Assembly: GCA_965601975.1 (NCBI GenBank)
Contig: OZ271856.1
Location: 2,976,001 to 3,040,000 of the forward strand
Source: JANQIO01 sp965601975
GTDB lineage: Bacteria; Pseudomonadota; Gammaproteobacteria; Pseudomonadales; Halieaceae
Length of the DNA stretch: 64,000 bases
Direction of reading: 5' to 3'
The notes below the pieces were generated by a model. The model made no database searches. It was not told the DNA's origin and worked only from the letters and a program-made list of their open reading frames with translations. Shown piece after piece: positions 45,591-53,876 of this stretch (within the stretch, counting starts at the first letter, position 1; every line of letters begins with the position of its first letter). The translations under genes and the position numbers were made by a program.

Positions 45591-46207
45591 ACTCCGACGC
45601 TCCACAACCGCGCGCCTATCACCACGGCAACCTGCGCAACGAACTGCTGGACACCGCCGAGGCCCAACTCGCGGAATCCAGCATCGATGAGCTGAGCCTG
45701 CGCGCGCTGGCGCGCGCCGTCGGGGTTTCCCAGACGGCGCCCTACCGCCACTTCAAGGACAAGAGCGAGCTGCTGGCGGCACTGGCCACCCGCGGCTACC
45801 GCAAGCTGCTGGAAGGACTCGAAACCAGCGGTGACGCCGCCGGTGAAGACCCCAGGGACGAGATGCGCGCCTTCGCCCACGCCTATGTCGGCTACGCGAT
45901 GGAGCACCCGGACCTGTTCAAGCTGATGTTCGGCCCCACCCTGCAACCCCAGGCCAGCTACCCGGAGCTCTACCAGGCCAGCCGCGACACCTACGAACTG
46001 GTGCGCAGCATCATGCGCAGCGGCATCGAAAAAGGCATCTTCCGCGACGAAGACGACCACTACATGGCCAACGCGGGCTGGTCGGGCATCCACGGCCTGG
46101 CCACCCTCAAAGTCGACATGCCACAGCTGTTCGAGGTCCACGTAGACCTTCAGCGGCAGATCGAGCTGGAAGTCGACATTTTTCTGGCTGGGATCTGCGC
46201 CCAGTAG
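45587..46207 (+). CDS. TetR/AcrR-family transcriptional regulator
   Basis: Regulator of 206 residues starting at a GTG that overlaps the mdh stop. The N-terminal helix-turn-helix is clear (LSLRALARAVGVSQTAPYRH at about 37-56), followed by FKDKSELLAALATRGYRKL. The C-terminal ligand domain belongs to the WHG/TetR_C type (FAHAYVGYAMEHPDLFKLMF). The target is unknown; coupling to mdh suggests a link to central metabolism, but this is only positional. Confidence 0.88.
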   Translation: MNSDAPQPRAYHHGNLRNELLDTAEAQLAESSIDELSLRALARAVGVSQTAPYRHFKDKSELLAALATRGYRKLLEGLETSGDAAGEDPRDEMRAFAHAYVGYAMEHPDLFKLMFGPTLQPQASYPELYQASRDTYELVRSIMRSGIEKGIFRDEDDHYMANAGWSGIHGLATLKVDMPQLFEVHVDLQRQIELEVDIFLAGICAQ

Positions 46208-46226
46208 CTTAAAACCTGTCGCGTCC

Positions 46227-46298
46227 GTGCCGGGCGCATTGCGTGAGCGCTGGTTTTCTGCGAGCAGAAAACCCACTCACGCACTGCGCCTCACGATC
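46227..46298 (-). repeat. Palindromic repeat, copy 1 (reverse orientation)
   Basis: A 72-base element that folds into a stem of about 24 pairs: GGCGCA, TGCGTGAG and GGTTTTCTGC on the left pair with GCAGAAAACC, CTCACGCA and TGCGCC on the right, with small internal loops. Its central 34 bases match the reverse complement of copies 2, 4, 5 and 6 at 29 positions. It lies behind the TetR gene in a convergent gap of 294 bases (46208-46501) that holds this copy, copy 2 and no gene. Confidence 0.85.
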
Positions 46299-46413
46299 CA
46301 GGCAGCGAATGCCTTCGGTGCCGCAATTACATCAAAAACCCCACTCCCCCAGACCGAGCCACCACTGCACTCACGTGACCTCTCACATCACGGGTGGATC
46401 CAGCTTCGAATTC

Positions 46414-46490
46414 GAGTGGGCGTGGAATGTGGGTGGGTTTTTCGCTTGCGGAAAACCAGCGCCCGCATTCCGCGGCCACCCCTCGATCCA
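46414..46490 (+). repeat. Palindromic repeat, copy 2
   Basis: Exactly 77 bases from GAGTGGG to CTCGATCCA. The stem pairs GGAATGTGGG with CCCGCATTCC and GGTTTTTCGC with GCGGAAAACC around a two-base loop. Copies 4, 5 and 6 have the same length. It lies between the convergent TetR and yaeQ genes. Confidence 0.85.
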
Positions 46491-46501
46491 AACGGAAGCA
46501 G

Positions 46502-47038
46502 CTACTTGAGCGGACGCGGAACCACGTGGATGGTGGTCTCGCCTGAGGTAACCCAGGCTTCGGTGCTTTCGATGGTGCACTGGATGGGATCACCGGTGGC
46601 GGCGAGTTCGGCGAGGGCATCGCAGGTGGCGTCGTCGACCTGGAAGATCTTCAGTCGGTCGAAGCGCTGCAGGGCATTCTCGTGTTTCTCCCACCAGACC
46701 GGCGTGGCGCGGTCGCCGTAGCAGTAGAGGACCACGTCTCGGGCGCGGCCGCAGGCCTTGCGCAGGCGCTCCGGATCCGGGGTGCCAAGCTCTATCCACA
46801 GCTCGACTTCACCGGTGAGGTCCTTGCGCCACAGGTCGGGCTCATCGTCGGTGCTGATCCCGCGCCCGTGCTCCAGGTCCTCCGACGCGTGAAAGGCGAA
46901 GGCCAGCAATCGCAGCATCATCCGCGCCTCGGTCTCCGAGGGGTGCCGCGCCAAGGTCTGCGGGAAGTCGCCATAGACCTGCCGGTCCATATCGGCAACG
47001 TTGAGGGCAAAGCGGTAGACGGTCGATTTCAGGGCCAT
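46502..47038 (-). CDS. yaeQ: YaeQ family protein
   Basis: Conserved protein of 178 residues, the usual length (about 180). The N-terminal MALKSTVYRFALNVADMDRQ and WIELGTPDPERLRKACGRA are typical. The fold is nuclease-like (PD-(D/E)XK); overexpression in E. coli was reported to suppress loss of RfaH, but the cellular role is unsettled. Divergent from the MOSC gene. Confidence 0.93.
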   Translation of the reverse strand: MALKSTVYRFALNVADMDRQVYGDFPQTLARHPSETEARMMLRLLAFAFHASEDLEHGRGISTDDEPDLWRKDLTGEVELWIELGTPDPERLRKACGRARDVVLYCYGDRATPVWWEKHENALQRFDRLKIFQVDDATCDALAELAATGDPIQCTIESTEAWVTSGETTIHVVPRPLK

Positions 47039-47120
47039 GGCAGCGAAGTCTGTGAAAGGCCGCCCAGTATTGCGCTACAGTGTGTGCTGCACAACTCAAA
47101 GAACAAGCAAAGGAACAATC

Positions 47121-47978
47121 ATGAGCGCCACGGTTAGCCAACTCTTTCGTTTCCCCGTCAAAAGCATGATGGGCGAAGCCTGCGACAGCCTCACCATCGG
47201 CCCCCGGGGCAGCATCGGTGATCGGGTATGGGCAGTTCGCGACGAGGTGCGCGGCGGCATTCGCGGCGGCAAGAAGATTCCCTCGCTGATGACCTTGAGC
47301 GCGGCGTTCACCGGTGACGTGGCGAATGAGGGCTCAAGCCCCGCGCGCATCACTGCCCCGGACGGGGACAGCCGCGACACCGGCGCCGAGGACATCAATG
47401 CCTGGCTCAGCGAAAAGCTTGATCACAAAGTGTCCCTGTGGCCGCTGATGCCGGCGGATGCGCTGGACCACTACCGCCGCGGCGCGCCGGACAGCGAAGA
47501 CTTCGAACAGGAACTGCGCGACATGTTCGCTCGGGAGCCCGATGAACCGCTGCCCGAGCTGGACCTGTTCGCCGAGGTAATAGAATTCGAGTGCCCGCCC
47601 GGTACCTACTTCGACGCCTACGACATCCTGATTATCAGCCAGCAGGCACTGGACAGCATGGGCCGCGCCAACCCGGATTCAAATTTCGATGTCAGCCGTT
47701 TCCGTCCCAACATTCTTGTCGACATGCCCGGTGCCGAAGGCGACTTTCCGGAAGAGGCCTGGACCGGCAAGCAGGTGAAGATCGGTGAAGTGGTGCTGGA
47801 TGTTGTCGGCCCCTGCCCCCGTTGCTCGATGACCACCCACGGCTTTGCCGACCTGCCTAAGGACCCGAAGATCATGCGCACATTGGTGCAGGCCAACGGC
47901 GGCAATCTCGGCGTCTACGCACGGGTCGTGTCCGCGGGCTCGATTGGCACTGGCGATTCAGTTGAGGTCGCCGGCTGA
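47121..47978 (+). CDS. MOSC domain protein
   Basis: 285 residues with an N-terminal beta-barrel domain (SATVSQLFRFPVKSMMGEAC) and a C-terminal MOSC domain from about residue 120, with the sulfur-handling cysteines in VGPCPRCSMTTHG. Family members (YcbX, mARC type) bind molybdenum cofactor or transfer sulfur and can reduce N-hydroxylated compounds. No [2Fe-2S] domain follows, unlike E. coli YcbX. The start is the ATG after AAAGGAA. Confidence 0.88.
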   Translation: MSATVSQLFRFPVKSMMGEACDSLTIGPRGSIGDRVWAVRDEVRGGIRGGKKIPSLMTLSAAFTGDVANEGSSPARITAPDGDSRDTGAEDINAWLSEKLDHKVSLWPLMPADALDHYRRGAPDSEDFEQELRDMFAREPDEPLPELDLFAEVIEFECPPGTYFDAYDILIISQQALDSMGRANPDSNFDVSRFRPNILVDMPGAEGDFPEEAWTGKQVKIGEVVLDVVGPCPRCSMTTHGFADLPKDPKIMRTLVQANGGNLGVYARVVSAGSIGTGDSVEVAG

Positions 47979-47998
47979 AGGATTGGTTTGTCGGCATG

Positions 47999-48070
47999 GT
48001 GCCGGGCGCATTGCGTGAGCGCTGGTTTTCTGCGAGCAGAAAACCCACTCACACACTGCGCCTCACGATC
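47999..48070 (-). repeat. Palindromic repeat, copy 3 (reverse orientation)
   Basis: Almost identical to copy 1 across its 72 bases, including the GGTTTTCTGC and GCAGAAAACC arms; one stem base is changed (CTCACACA instead of CTCACGCA). The 332-base convergent gap 47979-48310 between the MOSC gene and ybbP contains this copy and copies 4 and 5, and no gene. Confidence 0.85.
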
Positions 48071-48126
48071 GAGACAGCAAACCACAATGGTGCCGCAATG
48101 GATTCTCGAGAATCCACTGTGATCTA

Positions 48127-48203
48127 GAGTGGGCGTGGAAACTCGGTGGGTTTTTCGCCTGCGGAAAACCAGCGCCGAGCTGCCACGGCCACCCCTCGAT
48201 GCA
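48127..48203 (+). repeat. Palindromic repeat, copy 4
   Basis: 77 bases, same frame as copy 2 but with changed arms: CTCGG on the left pairs with CCGAG on the right where copy 2 has GTGGG and CCCGC. The change keeps pairing at that level. Preceded by a short inverted repeat GGATTCTCGAGAATCC (48100-48115). Confidence 0.85.
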
Positions 48204-48228
48204 TACTGACGGAATCTACCGTGACCCA

Positions 48229-48305
48229 GAGTGGGTGTGGAACGTGGGTGGGTTTTTCGCTTGCGGAAAACCAGCGCCCGCGTTCCGCGCCCACCCCTCG
48301 ATGCA
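48229..48305 (+). repeat. Palindromic repeat, copy 5
   Basis: 77 bases, ending six bases before the ybbP stop. Left arm GGAACGTGGG pairs with right arm CCCGCGTTCC; relative to copy 2 the T-A pair at positions 15/54 of the element has become C-G, a compensatory change. Tandem with copy 4, 25 bases apart. Confidence 0.85.
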
Positions 48306-48310
48306 AAGAG

Positions 48311-50779
48311 CTAGAGTTCGCGAAGTACCAGTAGCGGCGGTGACGACACGACGCGTCGGCAGTTCCAAACGCCGAGCGCACCGATGAGAAGGACGGCTGT
48401 AACAGGACCCAGCAGCCAGATCTCCGGATGCAGCGTGTGGGTCATATCGAGCGCCCGGGTCTGCAGGATGAACACGGCAATCTCCGCAGCCACCGTTGCG
48501 AGCAGACCGGCGAACAATCCCAGCGCGGCAAATTCGATGACGACACCGCCGAGGATCAGCCCGCGTCGCGCACCCAGCGCCCTGAGGATGGCACCTTCAT
48601 AGAGGCGTGTATCGACGCTGGACTGCACACCGGCAATCAACACGAGCGCGCCGGCAAACAGGATGACTACCAGCACCAGTTCTACCGCGGCGGAGACCTG
48701 GTTAACGATAGTGCGCACCTGCTCGATCACCACATCCATCTCAATCACAGTCACTGTGGGGTACTCGCGGATAAAGTCGTTGAGAAAACGTTTGTCGCCC
48801 TTGTCGAGGTGGAACGCCGTCATGAACGTGGCCGGCAGGTCCTGCAGCACTGCCGGTGGAAACACCATGAAGAAATTGGGCTGCATGCTTTCCCAGTCCA
48901 GGCGCCGGATGCTGGCGACGGTCACGTCCAGGGGCTGCGAGCCCACCAGGTAGCGCACCTTGTCACCGACTTCGAGCTGCAGGCGTTCCGCCATGCCCTC
49001 TTCCACCGATACCAGCGCTTCCTGGGTATCAGGCTCCCACCATTCACCGGCGATGATGTCGTTGCCGGACGGCACCTCTTTCGACCAGGTCAGGTTGGTT
49101 TCGCGTTCACGGCGGCCCACCTCCGGGTCGTCGCTGCGGCCCAGGGCTTCACCGTTGACCTCGACGACACGGCCGCGAATCATGGGGTAAAGCGGTTCGG
49201 AAAGGACTGCCTTTCGCGAGAGCGATTCCCGCACGCCGTTGACTTCGCCCGGCGCGATATTCAGCAGGAAGTGATTGGGCGTGCCCTCGGGAAGCTGCAT
49301 CTGCCACTCTTCCAGCAGCGAGGTGCGCACCAGTACCAGCACCAGCAGCAACATAATGGCCAGGGAAAAGATCACTACCTGCAGCGTGTTGGCGCCACCG
49401 TTACGCTGCAGGCTGGCCAGCGCCAACCGCCAGATACTGCCGGCGCGCATGCCGGCCAGTCGTCCGCCTCGAAGCAGTGCGAATGCCACCACTGCGGCGA
49501 TACTCGCCGAGGCCATGAGGCCTGCGAGCACTGCCAGGGTCAGTGCAACGTCACCGGAATACCACAGCATCAGGCCCAGCACTGCGGCCAGGCCAATCGC
49601 GTTGTCCAATGCGCTGCGGCTCACCATATTCGGCAGATCCCGGCGCAGCACTTTCAGCGGCGACGCGCCGCCCAACCTGCCCAGCGGCGGCCAGGCGAAG
49701 GCCAGCAGGCACACCAGTGCGGTGGCGCCGCCGACAATGTAGGGTCGCGGTCCGGAGGGCCCGGGTTGAACCGGCAATGCATCGCCGAATAAATCGAAGA
49801 ATATTGCCTGCATGGACCAGCCCAGGGCGGTGCCCATCAGGGTGGCGATAGAACCCAGTATCAGCAGGCTGGTCCCGTAGAGCCGGCTGATGCGGTGGCT
49901 CTCGGCACCCAGGCTTTTCATGATCGCCACATAGTCGTAGTGGCGCTCGCTGAAGCGCCGTGCCGCCAGCGCGATCGCCACGCCGGCCAGCACCACGCCA
50001 AGGCTGCCCGCCAGCAGCAGGAAGGATTCGGCCCGACCGAGGGCGCTGCCAATACCGCGCTGGCTGTCGCCCACATCGACCAGGCGTTGGCCCGATTCGA
50101 TCTGGGGTTCCAACCACTCGGCGTAGTCGTCTACCTCGGTCGGTTCACCGGCCACCAACAGCCGGTATTGCACCCGACTGCCGGGCTGCACCACATTAGT
50201 GGCCGGAATATCGTCGATGTGCATCAACAGGCGCGGACCATAGCCGAGGAAGCCCGAGGCCTGGTCAGGCTCGCTGCGCAGGGCCGCGGTCACTTCCAGT
50301 TCGGCGTCGCCCACGAAGACACTGTCACCCACATCCACATTCAACAAGGGGAACAGGCGTGAATCCAGCCATACATTGCCGGGCAAGGGACCGGAGCTGC
50401 GCGGCTCAAGGTCACCGAAGGCCTGCTCACTCATCACCAGTTCGCCGCGCAGGGGGTAAGCATCGCTGGCCGCCTTGACCGACGCCAGAACCATATCCTC
50501 ATCACCGGCATAGACCATGGACGGGAACAACAGCAGGTTTGCAGATTGCAGTCCGCGCTCGTTGGCTTCAGCGAGGAAGGCCTCGGGCACTGGACGGGAA
50601 CTGGCGACCACGCGATCCGCCGCCAGGAATCGATGGCTCTCCTGCTCAAGGCTGGATTGCAGTCGTGACGTGAACGCGCTGATGCCCGATACGATTGCGA
50701 CCGCAACGACCAGTGCCGCCAGCAGCACCCCGAGTTCGCCGCCGCGCCAGTCGCGCAAAAGCATTCTCCATGCCGTCAT
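48311..50779 (-). CDS. ybbP: FtsX-like ABC transporter permease (YbbP family)
   Basis: Membrane protein of 822 residues with two FtsX-type permease units: helices near 20-40, about 250-360, 390-480 and 690-810. The large periplasmic domains lie between the first two helices and in the region about 490-690. It pairs with the YbbA ATPase 6 bases upstream. By analogy with MacB/LolE types the complex moves or extracts envelope substrates rather than importing solutes; the substrate is unknown. Confidence 0.92.
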   Translation of the reverse strand: MTAWRMLLRDWRGGELGVLLAALVVAVAIVSGISAFTSRLQSSLEQESHRFLAADRVVASSRPVPEAFLAEANERGLQSANLLLFPSMVYAGDEDMVLASVKAASDAYPLRGELVMSEQAFGDLEPRSSGPLPGNVWLDSRLFPLLNVDVGDSVFVGDAELEVTAALRSEPDQASGFLGYGPRLLMHIDDIPATNVVQPGSRVQYRLLVAGEPTEVDDYAEWLEPQIESGQRLVDVGDSQRGIGSALGRAESFLLLAGSLGVVLAGVAIALAARRFSERHYDYVAIMKSLGAESHRISRLYGTSLLILGSIATLMGTALGWSMQAIFFDLFGDALPVQPGPSGPRPYIVGGATALVCLLAFAWPPLGRLGGASPLKVLRRDLPNMVSRSALDNAIGLAAVLGLMLWYSGDVALTLAVLAGLMASASIAAVVAFALLRGGRLAGMRAGSIWRLALASLQRNGGANTLQVVIFSLAIMLLLVLVLVRTSLLEEWQMQLPEGTPNHFLLNIAPGEVNGVRESLSRKAVLSEPLYPMIRGRVVEVNGEALGRSDDPEVGRRERETNLTWSKEVPSGNDIIAGEWWEPDTQEALVSVEEGMAERLQLEVGDKVRYLVGSQPLDVTVASIRRLDWESMQPNFFMVFPPAVLQDLPATFMTAFHLDKGDKRFLNDFIREYPTVTVIEMDVVIEQVRTIVNQVSAAVELVLVVILFAGALVLIAGVQSSVDTRLYEGAILRALGARRGLILGGVVIEFAALGLFAGLLATVAAEIAVFILQTRALDMTHTLHPEIWLLGPVTAVLLIGALGVWNCRRVVSSPPLLVLREL

Positions 50780-50785
50780 CGTTTA

Positions 50786-51505
50786 TCAGATTCCGTGGAG
50801 ATAGGGCTTGCCGCTGCCGCCGTCGCGAGGCGCGTGGCCGACTTCTTCGCCCACCAGGGCGCCGCCGTGCAGGCGCAGCCGGCGGTCGCAGCGATCCGCC
50901 AGGCGCTGTTCGTGGGTGACCAGGATCAGGGTGGTGCCCTGCTCCCGGTTGATCTCGAACAGCAGGTCGATGACATGGGCGCCGGTGGCGGTGTCGAGGT
51001 TGCCTGTGGGTTCATCGGCGAACAGGATGGCGGGTTCCGCAGCGAACGCCCGGGCAATGGCCACCCGCTGCTGCTCCCCGCCTGAAAGCTGGTTGGGATA
51101 GTGGTCGGTGCGCTCGCCGAGGCCGACGCGCTCGAGAAAATCCCGCGCACGCTGTTCGGCATTTGCGACTCCGTGCAACTCCAGGGGCAGCATCACGTTC
51201 TCCAGCGCGGTCAGGCTGGGCAGCAGCTGGAAGGACTGGAATACGAAGCCGACCTTCTCTGCCCGGAGCCGGGCCCGCGCATCCTCGTCCAGTTCACCGA
51301 GCCCCACGCCATCGATCCAGACCTCGCCGTCGCTGGCCACATCCAGGCCCGCCAACAATCCCAGCAGGGTGGACTTGCCGGAGCCCGACGCACCGATAAT
51401 GGCAACGGACTCCTGCGCCTTGATTTCGATGTCGATCCCTTTCAGTATTTCCAGCTCCCCGTCAGCCAGGGGAACGCGCTTCCGGAGGTCCTGCGTCTTG
51501 ATCAT
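50786..51505 (-). CDS. ybbA: ABC transporter ATP-binding protein (YbbA family)
   Basis: ATPase of 239 residues with Walker A IGASGSGKSTLLGLLAGLD, signature LSGGEQQRVAIARAFA, Walker B ILFADEPTGNLD and H-loop LVTHEQRLADRC, the pattern of the LolD/MacB/YbbA group. It is the partner of YbbP and is transcribed divergently from tesA, an arrangement shared with E. coli. Confidence 0.93.
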   Translation of the reverse strand: MIKTQDLRKRVPLADGELEILKGIDIEIKAQESVAIIGASGSGKSTLLGLLAGLDVASDGEVWIDGVGLGELDEDARARLRAEKVGFVFQSFQLLPSLTALENVMLPLELHGVANAEQRARDFLERVGLGERTDHYPNQLSGGEQQRVAIARAFAAEPAILFADEPTGNLDTATGAHVIDLLFEINREQGTTLILVTHEQRLADRCDRRLRLHGGALVGEEVGHAPRDGGSGKPYLHGI

Positions 51506-51527
51506 GCTGTACCGCTACCTCGATAAA
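51498..51527 (+). promoter_or_regulatory. Candidate promoter of tesA
   Basis: TTGATC (51498-51503) and GATAAA (51522-51527) are 18 bases apart. Transcription would begin near 51534, which favours the tesA start at 51549 over the one at 51504. The -35 overlaps the ybbA start codon on the other strand. Confidence 0.4.
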
Positions 51528-51548
51528 ATCTGTCATAGCACACGCGTA

Positions 51549-52178
51549 ATGCTGTGCATTTTCCTGATTATAGGTTCGCCCGTAAGCCTTGGATCACCGG
51601 CGGGCAAAACCGTTCTGGTGATGGGCGATAGTATCAGCGCCGCCTATGGCATGTCCCTGCAGGAGGGATGGGTTGCCCTGCTGGCGGGACGACTGGAGGA
51701 GAGCCACCCGGGCTACCAGGTGGTCAATGCCAGCATCTCCGGTGAAACCAGCGCCGGCGCGGCCTCGCGGCTGCCGAAGCTGCTCGAGGAGCACCAACCC
51801 ACCGTGGTGATTATCGAACTGGGCGGCAACGACGGCCTGCGCGGCTACCCGGTCTCACGCATGCGGGAAAACCTGACGGCGATGGCGGAACAGTCCCGGG
51901 CCGCGGGTGCCGAGGTGCTTATCCTGGCGATGGAGATCCCGCCCAACTACGGCAGCCGCTACACGCAGGCCTTTCGATCCAGCTTCAGCAAGGTCGCCGA
52001 GCAGACCGGCAGTTCACTCAGCCCGTTCATGCTGGACGGTGTCGCCACCAACGGCGAGTTGATGCAGGCAGACGGCATCCACCCCAGCGTCGAGGCCCAG
52101 CCCATGCTGCTGGCCAACGTCTGGCCGCACCTGGAACCGCTGCTGGCTGACAGCCAGGAGACCCGCGCCGCGGAGTGA
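51549..52178 (+). CDS. tesA: Periplasmic arylesterase/acyl-CoA thioesterase I
   Basis: SGNH hydrolase with esterase, thioesterase and lysophospholipase activity. Block I is MGDSISAAYGM with the nucleophile serine, block III ELGGNDGLRGY with the oxyanion asparagine, and block V DGIHPSVEAQ with Asp and His. The chosen ATG gives 209 residues and a short signal peptide (MLCIFLIIGSPVSLG). An in-frame ATG at 51504 would add 15 residues with positive charges; it overlaps the ybbA start. Confidence 0.9.
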   Translation: MLCIFLIIGSPVSLGSPAGKTVLVMGDSISAAYGMSLQEGWVALLAGRLEESHPGYQVVNASISGETSAGAASRLPKLLEEHQPTVVIIELGGNDGLRGYPVSRMRENLTAMAEQSRAAGAEVLILAMEIPPNYGSRYTQAFRSSFSKVAEQTGSSLSPFMLDGVATNGELMQADGIHPSVEAQPMLLANVWPHLEPLLADSQETRAAE

Positions 52179-52249
52179 AAACCCCCTTCAGCGCATGTCA
52201 CTGGCGCTAGTCAAAGCGCAATTACTGCGCTCTGCTATCCTGCTCTGTT

Positions 52250-52360
52250 GATAAAGCCAAAGCCGCCGAAAGACGGTGACGGAAAGCCACGGGTCCTCGC
52301 TTCCTCCGCGACGCCGCCTGCGACGCCACGAAGGACCCCAAGACCGCCGAGCTGCCGGAT
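52250..52360 (+). promoter_or_regulatory. Cyclic di-GMP riboswitch (GEMM-I type)
   Basis: The RNA shows the GEMM-I order: GATAAAGCCAAAGCC, a stem capped by GAAA (52269-52272), GGTGACGGAAAGCC (conserved form GGGACGCAAAGCC), ACGGGTCC opening a second helix whose other arm AGGACCC lies at 52332-52338, and a 3' segment AGACCGCCGAGCTGCCGG like the usual AGACUGCCGGGUUGCC. The second helix has a longer apical part than common. It ends 14 bases before the AGGAGGGG ribosome site of the beta-helix gene. The related 3',3'-cGAMP subclass cannot be excluded from sequence. Confidence 0.82.
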
Positions 52361-52386
52361 TCCAATGGTATCTAGGAGGGGTCACC

Positions 52387-53808
52387 ATGTTTACGCAGTT
52401 CTCGGTTGTAGACACAACAACACAAACTGATGTTTCAACACCCATCATCCTGCGCCGCCTGGTTTTGGCGGCGGCCATTTCCGCGATGGCCTCGACGCCT
52501 GCGCTCGCAGCAGTCACTCAGGTCGACTGCGACACAGACCCAGGCGCGCTTGAGCCAGCGCTGGCGGCGGCGAGTTCGGGAGACACACTGGAGATCGAGG
52601 GTACCTGCCAGGGTCTCTTCGACATCTTTGTCGACCTGACCCTGAAGGGTGACGACGATGCCACCCTGGACGGCGGCGGTGTCGGCGGCCCGGTGGTCTT
52701 TGTTGCAGCCGGCGCAACGGTCGTGCTTGAAGAGCTGACAATCACCGGCGGTGCAATGCTAGACCCGTTCTACGCGGCAGGCGGCATTTTTAGCTTCGGC
52801 AACCTTACGCTGCGACATTGCTCGGTCACGGAAAACAGTGCTATCGGGGGTTTTCTAAGCGCCGGCGGTATCGGGACCGAGGGTGGAGGGACGCTCATAC
52901 TCGATGAAAGCACCGTGAGTAAAAACAGCGCTACGAGCAACGGCATGGACATAGCCGTCTCCTCGGGTGGGATCAGCTCGGGCTCCCTTGTCACATTGAG
53001 GAACAGCACGATTACGCGGAACAGTGCCACGTCGGGCGCTGCCGCAATCGTATTTGCTACTGGAGGTGTCGGAACGTCCACTCCACTGGTAGTGGAGAAG
53101 ACCACGATCAGTAAAAACAATGCATCGGGTGTCGCCGACGGCCCGTTTGGCTTTGCCGGCATAACCGGAGCGATCGGCACCGTGGAGGGTGGAGGTGCTG
53201 AAGTGACTGTGCGAGACAGCAAACTGCGCGATAACAGCGCCACGGCCGATAGCGCCAGCGTGGCCAGCGCAACGGGCGGGACCAGCCTGGCACCAGGCAT
53301 ACCGCTGTCGGCGACCGACAGCGAGATCGAGGGAAACACAGCGCTCTCAGCAGCACCGGATGTCGCGTTTGCAGTCGGCGGCATTGCCACTGCCCCGGGC
53401 ACGATCGTGACGCTGGTCGACATTGACGTGGAAGACAACGAAGCCGAATCAAACTTCTTCGCCACCGGCGGCATCGCACACGGAGGCAGCTTGATGACAG
53501 TTGAGGACAGCGAGGTCGAGGAAAATCGCGCCAGCTCCACCGGTGTCGGCGGTGGCGCCACCGGCGGTATCGAAACGGGAGCCGGCGGAATGTCGGAGAC
53601 CACGCTCATCAACACCGAGGTAGAGGAAAACTCCGCTTCGGCGCCCGATGGCACTGCTACCGGCGGCCTCTTCGCCTACCCTCTCGGGCTATTCACGCTG
53701 CTGGATGACACTGAGGTGGAAGACAACGACCCCATCAACTGCAACTTCGTCGATGCCGCGTGTGAGAGCGACGACGAAGATGACGACGATGATGAAGACG
53801 ACGATTGA
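52387..53808 (+). CDS. Secreted right-handed beta-helix repeat protein with acidic tail
   Basis: 473 residues, start fixed by AGGAGGGG six bases before the ATG. An unusually long n-region (about 23 residues) precedes a signal peptide LRRLVLAAAISAMA with cleavage after ALA. The rest is about eight or nine beta-helix turns of roughly 35-45 residues, each with an NSA/NxA step followed by a GGI/GGV step (for example SKNSATSN, SGGISS; TRNSATSG, TGGVGT), like the repeats of Pmp-type surface proteins. It ends with DDEDDDDDEDDD. No autotransporter barrel or sorting motif was seen. A riboswitch precedes it; probably a matrix or adhesion protein. Confidence 0.85.
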   Translation: MFTQFSVVDTTTQTDVSTPIILRRLVLAAAISAMASTPALAAVTQVDCDTDPGALEPALAAASSGDTLEIEGTCQGLFDIFVDLTLKGDDDATLDGGGVGGPVVFVAAGATVVLEELTITGGAMLDPFYAAGGIFSFGNLTLRHCSVTENSAIGGFLSAGGIGTEGGGTLILDESTVSKNSATSNGMDIAVSSGGISSGSLVTLRNSTITRNSATSGAAAIVFATGGVGTSTPLVVEKTTISKNNASGVADGPFGFAGITGAIGTVEGGGAEVTVRDSKLRDNSATADSASVASATGGTSLAPGIPLSATDSEIEGNTALSAAPDVAFAVGGIATAPGTIVTLVDIDVEDNEAESNFFATGGIAHGGSLMTVEDSEVEENRASSTGVGGGATGGIETGAGGMSETTLINTEVEENSASAPDGTATGGLFAYPLGLFTLLDDTEVEDNDPINCNFVDAACESDDEDDDDDEDDD

Positions 53809-53832
53809 AGCCTAACGGCCAATCACCCCCAC

Positions 53833-53857
53833 AAACCCCGCTTCGGCGGGGTTTTTC
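53833..53857 (+). terminator. Intrinsic terminator behind the beta-helix gene
   Basis: AAACCCCGC and GCGGGGTTT pair around a stable TTCG tetraloop, followed by a T-run (53852-53856). It lies 25 bases behind the stop and closes the riboswitch-beta-helix unit as a single-gene transcript. Confidence 0.92.
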
Positions 53858-53876
53858 TTGGATTCACCGTGATCCC

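Noticed and set aside
46227..46298. Ordinary intrinsic terminators
   Set aside because: The stems carry A and T runs inside the arms and not a T-run behind them, and the same element recurs elsewhere with conserved length. Some terminator activity remains possible.
46227..48305. CRISPR array
   Set aside because: The repeats are long palindromes in both orientations with uneven spacing and genes between them; no cas genes are present.
52215..52231. Terminator behind tesA
   Set aside because: AGCGCA and TGCGCT form a 6-bp stem, but no T-run follows.
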